Virus record (IMG/VR): IMGVR_UViG_3300030019_000162
Span: 1-20,490 of that record
Direction: 5' to 3' (one strand)
Source of the DNA: a virus
Length of the DNA: 20,490 bases
The notes under the pieces are model-generated. The model was not told the origin of the DNA and searched no databases. It saw only the letters and a list, made by a program, of their open reading frames with translations. Made by a program: the position numbers and the translations under genes. This document shows, in pieces, positions 15,872-20,490 of the stretch; the stretch's first letter is position 1, and every line of letters starts with the position of its first letter.

Positions 15872-16435
15872 ATGGCATTACCACATTTTACACAAATAAC
15901 ATCACATAATAGTAATTGGGAACCTTCATACAAAAATTTATATGAAGTTGAAATATTACTACCAACTGATATAGCTTCAATGCATACGAATTCTAAAACA
16001 TTATTATTAGAAAACACTACATCAGCAAAAATGCCTGTTTATCCTACGTTGACTACTGCTTCACAAAAGTATAAATATTCAACAAGATTATTCGTTGGTT
16101 TTCCTGATAGTACATCTATTACTGACTTAACATTTGTTTTTAATGTTAACCAAAACGATAGCAAACAATTATTCACATTTAGAATGATTAAAGATTGGTA
16201 TGATTTAGTTTGGAATAATGAAGATGGTTCATCTAACTATAAAAGTAGAGTAGTTGGTGAAATTATTGTTTACCAACACGATAGAGAAGGTGAAGTTATC
16301 CGTAGAGTAACTTATCACAATTGTCAAATCACAGGTTTTTCTGGTATGGAAGATTTAGTATGGGGTGGTGGTGCAGATATTCACGAATTAACTGCAATTT
16401 GGGCAGTTGACTGGTGGGAGGACTATTATTTCTAA
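15872..16435 (+). CDS. Tail tube protein (T4 gp19-like)
   Basis: This 187-residue protein forms the inner tube through which DNA passes. Evidence: length near that of T4 gp19 (about 163), NLYEVEILLP near residue 22, a central LTFVFNVNQNDSKQLF strand region, the block YHNCQITGFSGMEDLVWG (about 147-164), and the C-terminal HELTAIWAVDWW, all typical of T4-type tubes. The start at 15872 is the only reasonable ATG, preceded by A/T-only sequence. A strong hairpin terminator follows within 25 bases, so the gene is likely transcribed alone and at a high level, as expected for a protein needed in many copies. Confidence 0.85.
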   Translation: MALPHFTQITSHNSNWEPSYKNLYEVEILLPTDIASMHTNSKTLLLENTTSAKMPVYPTLTTASQKYKYSTRLFVGFPDSTSITDLTFVFNVNQNDSKQLFTFRMIKDWYDLVWNNEDGSSNYKSRVVGEIIVYQHDREGEVIRRVTYHNCQITGFSGMEDLVWGGGADIHELTAIWAVDWWEDYYF

Positions 16436-16458
16436 TTCTTTGATAATCAGATACTTAC

Positions 16459-16497
16459 AAAAAATATCCTTTATTTATTTAAAGGATATTTTTTTTT
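16459..16497 (+). terminator. Terminator after the tail tube gene
   Basis: AAAAAATATCCTTTA (16459-16473) pairs with TAAAGGATATTTTTT (16480-16494) around a six-base loop, followed by further T. Confidence 0.85.
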
Positions 16498-16708
16498 GGA
16501 AAAACGATATTTTTATTTAATATATACATTATAATTACTTTTTATAATAAATTCACACAAACAACAAACAACGAACTTCCAATTTTTATACAATAGTTAA
16601 TTTATATTAATATAATATAAATTTAAACATTGTTTATATATTTACCCATAATAATTGATTAGGATTGACTTTCTATAATATATAGAATAAAAATAACTTT
16701 TTTACAAC
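16498..16708 (+). promoter_or_regulatory. A/T-rich leader of the gp26-like gene
   Basis: A 211-base non-coding stretch. ATATAGAATAA at 16680-16690 ends 18 bases before the ATG, matching the element 21 bases before the fibre start on the other strand. A pyrimidine-poor CAAACAACAAACAAC tract at about 16556-16571 is unexplained. No RNA gene was recognised. Confidence 0.4.
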
Positions 16709-17665
16709 ATGAATAATAATGATGAAATTAAAAATCAAGAATATCTTGAAAAAGTACTAAATGGTGACAAAACTGTTTCAAAGAAATCAAAAACAAAAGT
16801 AACAGAAGATTTTGATTTGGTTAATGATAATTATGCACCCCCAACAATGGACTATTCGAACATTGATATTAATTCTTTACCTTCTTCTAAATTTTATAGA
16901 CCAGGTACAAAAATTGCAATAAGACCCGCAAAAGTTAATGAAATACAAGCATATTCAGTTGTAGATGATAAAAATTTTGTTGATATAACAGAAAAAATGA
17001 ATGAACTATTAGCAAGAAATGTATTATTTACATATCCTGATGGTAAAAAAGGAACTTATAGGGATTTAAAAGATGCAGATAGAATGTTTATTATTTTTAT
17101 GATAAGAGAAATGACATTTGCAGGTGGACATACTTTAACAAAAGAAATACAATGTAATCATTGTTCTAATGAATTTTCTATTCCATTCAGAGCAACAGCA
17201 GGTCAAGCAGGACCAGCAACATTTGAATTAAATAACACTAATCCAAAAATTGATAAATTATGGAATAATAGCGACAGATGTTATGAATTTATACATGAAG
17301 GTATTTCGTGGAAATTGGGTGCTCCAACAATAGGTATTCAAGAAGATTTCTATGAAGAAATTAAAAGGGAAGTTCAAGATGATAAAAAACCTAATATATC
17401 ATTCATGAAAATAGTTCCATTTTTGTTACACGATAGAAATTCAATTACAACAGAAGGAATTAAAGCAAAGGTAAAAGAATTTACTGCAATTGATGATTTG
17501 ATTTTATTTAATAAATTAAACGCAGTTGTTAACAATATGACATTTGGTATTAAAGGATTAATTATGGAATGTACTGAGTGTGGTGCGGAGGTCCACACAG
17601 ATTTTACATTTCCCAGCGGTGCATCTGCAATATTCGAAATCCCAGATATCTTGGACAGCATTTAA
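16709..17665 (+). CDS. Baseplate hub protein, T4 gp26-like, with two Cys pairs
   Basis: The central pattern INSLPSSKFYRPGTKIAIRP (54-73), then KVNEIQAYS and DADRMFIIFMIREMTFAGG (122-140), resembles the gp26-type baseplate hub proteins of T4-like phages, which start with LPS-x-...-RP and carry a zinc-binding pair of CxxC motifs. Here these are C149/C152 (CNHC) and C288/C291 (CTEC), 136 residues apart, so they probably close one zinc site. T4 gp26 itself is shorter (about 208 residues) and lacks the 50-residue charged N-terminal region seen here. The protein should act in hub assembly at the tail tip. The stop at 17663-17665 overlaps another open frame (17580-17960) in the +1 register, considered in the next entry. 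Confidence 0.6.
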   Translation: MNNNDEIKNQEYLEKVLNGDKTVSKKSKTKVTEDFDLVNDNYAPPTMDYSNIDINSLPSSKFYRPGTKIAIRPAKVNEIQAYSVVDDKNFVDITEKMNELLARNVLFTYPDGKKGTYRDLKDADRMFIIFMIREMTFAGGHTLTKEIQCNHCSNEFSIPFRATAGQAGPATFELNNTNPKIDKLWNNSDRCYEFIHEGISWKLGAPTIGIQEDFYEEIKREVQDDKKPNISFMKIVPFLLHDRNSITTEGIKAKVKEFTAIDDLILFNKLNAVVNNMTFGIKGLIMECTECGAEVHTDFTFPSGASAIFEIPDILDSI

Positions 17666-17702
17666 TGATAGTTATTCATTATTTTTGCAAAAAGTTTTAT
17701 CA

Positions 17703-17960
17703 ATGTTTCAAGTGAATGTTGAAGATTTATTAGTTAATAAATTTCAACTTATGGTACAAGATACAAAAGTTCAAACTGATGTAGTTGATAAATGGTACTA
17801 TTGGGAATATGAATTGTATATAAAGATGTTGAATAGACGTAATAAGGAAGAAAAGGAACATAATGAAAAAGAAGAATCTGATACATCAGGTAAATATAAT
17901 TTCGGTAACTTTAATCCAAGCAAAATAGCAGGTAGTATACCAAAACTACCTAAATTTTAA
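17703..17960 (+). CDS. Small helical protein, possible hub or tail assembly partner, start uncertain
   Basis: From the ATG at 17703 the protein has 85 residues: a helical part (FQVNVEDLLVNKF; VQTDVVDKWYYWEYELYIKM), a highly charged NRRNKEEKEHNEKEE segment and a short GNFNPSKIAGSIPKLPKF tail. The frame is open upstream through 17580, and the translation SWTAFNDSYSLFLQKVLSMF before the ATG also looks protein-like. So the true product may begin earlier, by a TTG at 17685, or by a +1 shift out of the gp26-like gene that would join the two. In T4-like phages a small assembly factor (gp51) works beside gp26; similarity to gp51 cannot be shown here. A hairpin terminator follows immediately. Confidence 0.5.
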   Translation: MFQVNVEDLLVNKFQLMVQDTKVQTDVVDKWYYWEYELYIKMLNRRNKEEKEHNEKEESDTSGKYNFGNFNPSKIAGSIPKLPKF

Positions 17961-17963
17961 ACT

Positions 17964-17993
17964 AAAAGACCTATATTAAATTGTAGGTCTTTT
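17964..17993 (+). terminator. Hairpin terminator after the small helical gene
   Basis: AAAAGACCTA (17964-17973) pairs with TAGGTCTTTT (17984-17993) around a ten-base loop. The following T run is interrupted, so it is somewhat weaker than the others. Confidence 0.7.
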
Positions 17994-18048
17994 ATTGTTA
18001 GATAATATATTTTATATATATAAGTAAATAAAAATATACCAATTTACT

Positions 18049-18930
18049 ATGAGCAAGATTATACATTTTTTTGATTTAGATAATACATTATGGAAAGTAG
18101 AACTAAAAGCGTGGATTATATTAAAGAATAAACCTAATAACCCATTAATAAAACTAAACAAAATTCAAATAAAAGATATTTTAAATGGTGTTTATAAGAA
18201 AGAAGAAAATCTTATAGAATTTAATGGTAATACATTTTGGATTAGTGATAATATGTTTGATAAGATTAAAAAGAAGTATCCAAAAATAGAATTAACCGAT
18301 TTAGGTGTGTCTTTTATTGAATATACTAACCCAGACTATTATTTAAATTTAAACATATTTAAAGAAAATATTAGACATCTGATTGGTGAAAAGGGTGTTG
18401 AAATTGGTATTATATCAGCAAGATATGATGCTGATAAGGATAAAAACTTATTAGTATCATTAAAAGATGAATTAGCAAAAGATGGGTTAGAAATAACTAA
18501 ATTTTATTATGTTTCAAACTTTTTTGAAATGAGAACAAATGATAAGATTAATTATGAAAAAATGAAAATATTATTGGAACATTTAATTGGTTTCCATATT
18601 AAGGATAACCACTTTATCCCAATTAAACAAGATTTTTTTAAAGAAATACATTTTTATGATGATGAAATACAAAATATAAATGTAGCTAATGATGTTCAAT
18701 ATTATTTAGAAGAATATTTAAGAAATACAGAAGATGAATTATTTCACAAAATAATAGATAGAGTTAAAAATTATACACCTGTATTATACACTCACCTTAT
18801 TACTAATAATAATTTGAATAAATTTAAAACTACTGAAATAAAATTAGTAGAACCAATAAGATATTCAATTAAGGTTGATGAACATAAAACTTTTAAATTT
18901 AAAGATTTTATTAATAAAAATTATAAATAA
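18049..18930 (+). CDS. HAD-superfamily phosphatase-like protein
   Basis: The 293-residue protein begins with a canonical HAD motif I, FFDLDNTLW (nucleophile D9, acid/base D11, T13), and has motif II IISAR (about 122-126), a downstream Lys region and motif IV FYDDE (about 203-207). These identify a Mg-dependent phosphohydrolase fold with the catalytic residues intact, unlike the D-x-H protein at 7298. Residues about 20-80 form an inserted cap-like region. The C-terminal 60 residues are extra and end in KTFKFKDFINKNYK, an F-x-x-FI segment like those in several other proteins here. It sits between baseplate-type genes, suggesting virion association or late expression; the substrate is not predictable. 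It is eight bases before the next gene, so the two are probably co-transcribed. Confidence 0.75.
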   Translation: MSKIIHFFDLDNTLWKVELKAWIILKNKPNNPLIKLNKIQIKDILNGVYKKEENLIEFNGNTFWISDNMFDKIKKKYPKIELTDLGVSFIEYTNPDYYLNLNIFKENIRHLIGEKGVEIGIISARYDADKDKNLLVSLKDELAKDGLEITKFYYVSNFFEMRTNDKINYEKMKILLEHLIGFHIKDNHFIPIKQDFFKEIHFYDDEIQNINVANDVQYYLEEYLRNTEDELFHKIIDRVKNYTPVLYTHLITNNNLNKFKTTEIKLVEPIRYSIKVDEHKTFKFKDFINKNYK

Positions 18931-18938
18931 GATTATTT

Positions 18939-20490
18939 ATGGTAAATAATTCTCATGGATATGTTGACCCTACAATTAAGTTTGATGAAGAACTTATCAA
19001 AGTGGGTTATTCAGATATAAAAATTGATTTCAATATAGCAGAACCCTTAGATAAAACTATGGGTGCTGTATTTGGATATCCTCTTACTACTGATTATGAT
19101 TATTCAATTTATAAAAATGAAGTTAAACCAACTACACCCGTAGTTAATCCTGAAAAACCAGGTTTAGCTACATTATTCAAACAAACGATATTAACAATAG
19201 GTGATATACTTGGATTCTTATTTAAAATAGTAAAGCAAGCAATTGACCAAATAGTAAATTCGTTTATAATGCCCATACTTACACCCGCATTACCATATAC
19301 TTTACCGATTCTAATTCAAAAAATCATAGAAATTATTAAAAAAATACTTGATATGGTTAATGAAGCAATTTCAATAGTTACCGATACATTGAATTGGATT
19401 TTAAAAAAAGTAGCGGGTAAATTAATGAAAATAAAAATTCCTATACCTAAATTTTCTATACCATTATTCGGATTAGCTATTGCTATACCAGCTATTGATA
19501 TATTAGGTATATCAAAAACTGAACCATACGCAAGTTTACCTTCTGATAAAATAAAAAACATAACTAAAAAAATATCAGGTCTTAATAAAGAACTTAGTCT
19601 TGTACCTGTAAATGATTTGGATATGAAGAAAGATATAAAAAGTCAAATAGATTCAGCACAAAAAGATATTGATAGATTATCTAAGATTAAGGATATTGAT
19701 GTTACTAATAAATTTAATGAAGTTCAAGATATAAATTATCAGATAAATGAAATAAATGATAGTAAAAGTCAAAACAATAAAGATTTTTTAACAAATGCAT
19801 TAGGTGTTATGGAAGTATCCCTTTCAGTATTAAAATCAATGTTATATATGTCCACACTTGATATATCTGATTTAGTAATTGGAATACATAATGATATAAT
19901 TTTAAAAAAGAAGGTTATATTAGATGAATTCTTAACAAAACAAATACAAGATGGGAAGGGTATAAAAATACAAGCAGGTACATTAGATAGTATAACATCT
20001 GAATTGAATTCACAAGGTATATATTTTTCTGATGCTATAAAAGATGGGTTAAGATTAGGTGTAACACCTGGTAATAGTAGTGATATGAATAGTAGTATAA
20101 ATTATATAATTGATACAACTTCATCAACTTTAGGTTTGATAACAACATATAATGTGAATTTTCTATCTTATACATTTACAGATAGATTAAGCATTTATCA
20201 AAAAGAAAATAATTATTTAAATGATAATAAAATCCAAGTAAAAGAATTTAAAGTTGGGAGTAAAACAAGATATTTATATGGGTTTAATGGTGATTACCAT
20301 TATTTAAGAACATCAGCAGGTTTTTTAATTGATGAAATTGAAAAAGAAGAATTGGATTTAGAAGAAGATATTAATAAATATAAAATAGAAAATATACCAT
20401 CTTATGCACAAAGAATACAAGCATTAAATGATTTATTAGATAAACCATCTACTAAACAACTTAAAACATCAGAACAATATAGAACACCTA
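18939..20490 (+). CDS. Large structural-type protein, truncated at the window edge
   Basis: An ATG at 18939 opens a frame with no stop through the last base, giving at least 517 residues; the 3' end is outside the window. The N-terminal 70 residues are mixed, then 75-190 is a long hydrophobic/amphipathic region (LATLFKQTILTIGDILGFLF; TPALPYTLPILIQKIIEIIK; IPIPKFSIPLFGLAIAIPAI). Next comes a Lys/Asp/Ile-rich helical stretch with coiled-coil character (204-280), a mixed region, and a second acidic helix (465-485). A hydrophobic segment flanked by coiled coils, beside baseplate and tail genes, would fit a tape-measure, baseplate or cell-envelope-contacting protein, but no family is recognised. 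It follows the HAD gene by eight bases and has no own promoter. Confidence 0.65.
   Translation, partial: MVNNSHGYVDPTIKFDEELIKVGYSDIKIDFNIAEPLDKTMGAVFGYPLTTDYDYSIYKNEVKPTTPVVNPEKPGLATLFKQTILTIGDILGFLFKIVKQAIDQIVNSFIMPILTPALPYTLPILIQKIIEIIKKILDMVNEAISIVTDTLNWILKKVAGKLMKIKIPIPKFSIPLFGLAIAIPAIDILGISKTEPYASLPSDKIKNITKKISGLNKELSLVPVNDLDMKKDIKSQIDSAQKDIDRLSKIKDIDVTNKFNEVQDINYQINEINDSKSQNNKDFLTNALGVMEVSLSVLKSMLYMSTLDISDLVIGIHNDIILKKKVILDEFLTKQIQDGKGIKIQAGTLDSITSELNSQGIYFSDAIKDGLRLGVTPGNSSDMNSSINYIIDTTSSTLGLITTYNVNFLSYTFTDRLSIYQKENNYLNDNKIQVKEFKVGSKTRYLYGFNGDYHYLRTSAGFLIDEIEKEELDLEEDINKYKIENIPSYAQRIQALNDLLDKPSTKQLKTSEQYRTP

Noticed and set aside
16498-16708. tRNA or other structured RNA in the longest leader
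   Set aside because: No cloverleaf or stable GC-containing stems were seen beyond the tube terminator hairpin.
17374-17661. Minus-strand frame opposite the gp26-like gene
   Set aside because: Antisense to the conserved C-terminal Cys pair region; no leader or neighbours support it.
17580-17702. ATG at 17580 as the start of the small helical gene
   Set aside because: It would overlap the gp26-like gene by 86 bases, and the first 25 residues look like off-frame translation; the ATG at 17703 or a frameshift is more likely.
19316-19561. Minus-strand frame of about 81 residues
   Set aside because: It is opposite the hydrophobic block of the large truncated gene, which explains its Ile/Phe-rich translation.

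Overview
The window looks like a piece of a large, strictly lytic contractile-tailed (myovirus-type) phage genome that infects a member of the Bacteroidota. The phage assignment rests on a T4 gp18-like tail sheath, a gp19-like tail tube, a gp26-like baseplate hub protein and a tail-fibre-like protein lying together. The host assignment rests on three promoters with the Bacteroidota layout (TTTG or TTG, 20 bases, TAnnTTTG), near absence of Shine-Dalgarno sequences, and very AT-rich DNA. No integrase, attachment site, tRNA or CRISPR array was seen.

Left half (1-9871), accessory or early-type genes, all on the + strand. The window opens inside a homing-endonuclease-like gene (NUMOD3 repeats plus a helix-turn-helix). 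Then comes rtcB (RNA ligase) as a single-gene unit with its own promoter and terminator, followed by a PD-(D/E)XK nuclease-like gene and an unknown gene with a WC-x-A motif. A second host-type promoter (3295-3326) starts a tight four-gene unit ending at a hairpin terminator (7239-7266): an M20/M28/M42-like metallopeptidase, a small unknown protein, a second peptidase paralogue fused to a C-terminal ASCH domain, and an HD-domain protein resembling the back half of a CCA-adding enzyme. A third promoter, whose -33 element lies inside that terminator, starts a unit with a small HAD protein and a third, longer peptidase paralogue.

Right half (9872-20490), virion genes. After a convergent terminator come a minus-strand UVR-motif protein, then (+) tail sheath, (-) fibre-like protein, (+) tail tube, (+) gp26-like protein with two Cys pairs, (+) a small overlapping protein, (+) a HAD phosphatase, and a large structural-looking gene that runs off the right edge. 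These genes lack host-type promoters; their long AT-only leaders share short ATATAAGAATA / ATATAGAATAA-like elements, which suggests a separate late-gene control.

How it may work together (inference): rtcB, the HD protein, the ASCH domain and perhaps the HAD proteins could form an RNA-end or tRNA repair set. The three peptidase paralogues, two of them in one operon with ASCH and HD, are the most unusual content. Several of these proteins also carry a short F-x-x-F-I-type segment near an end or a domain boundary that resembles the capsid-targeting peptides of T4 internal proteins.
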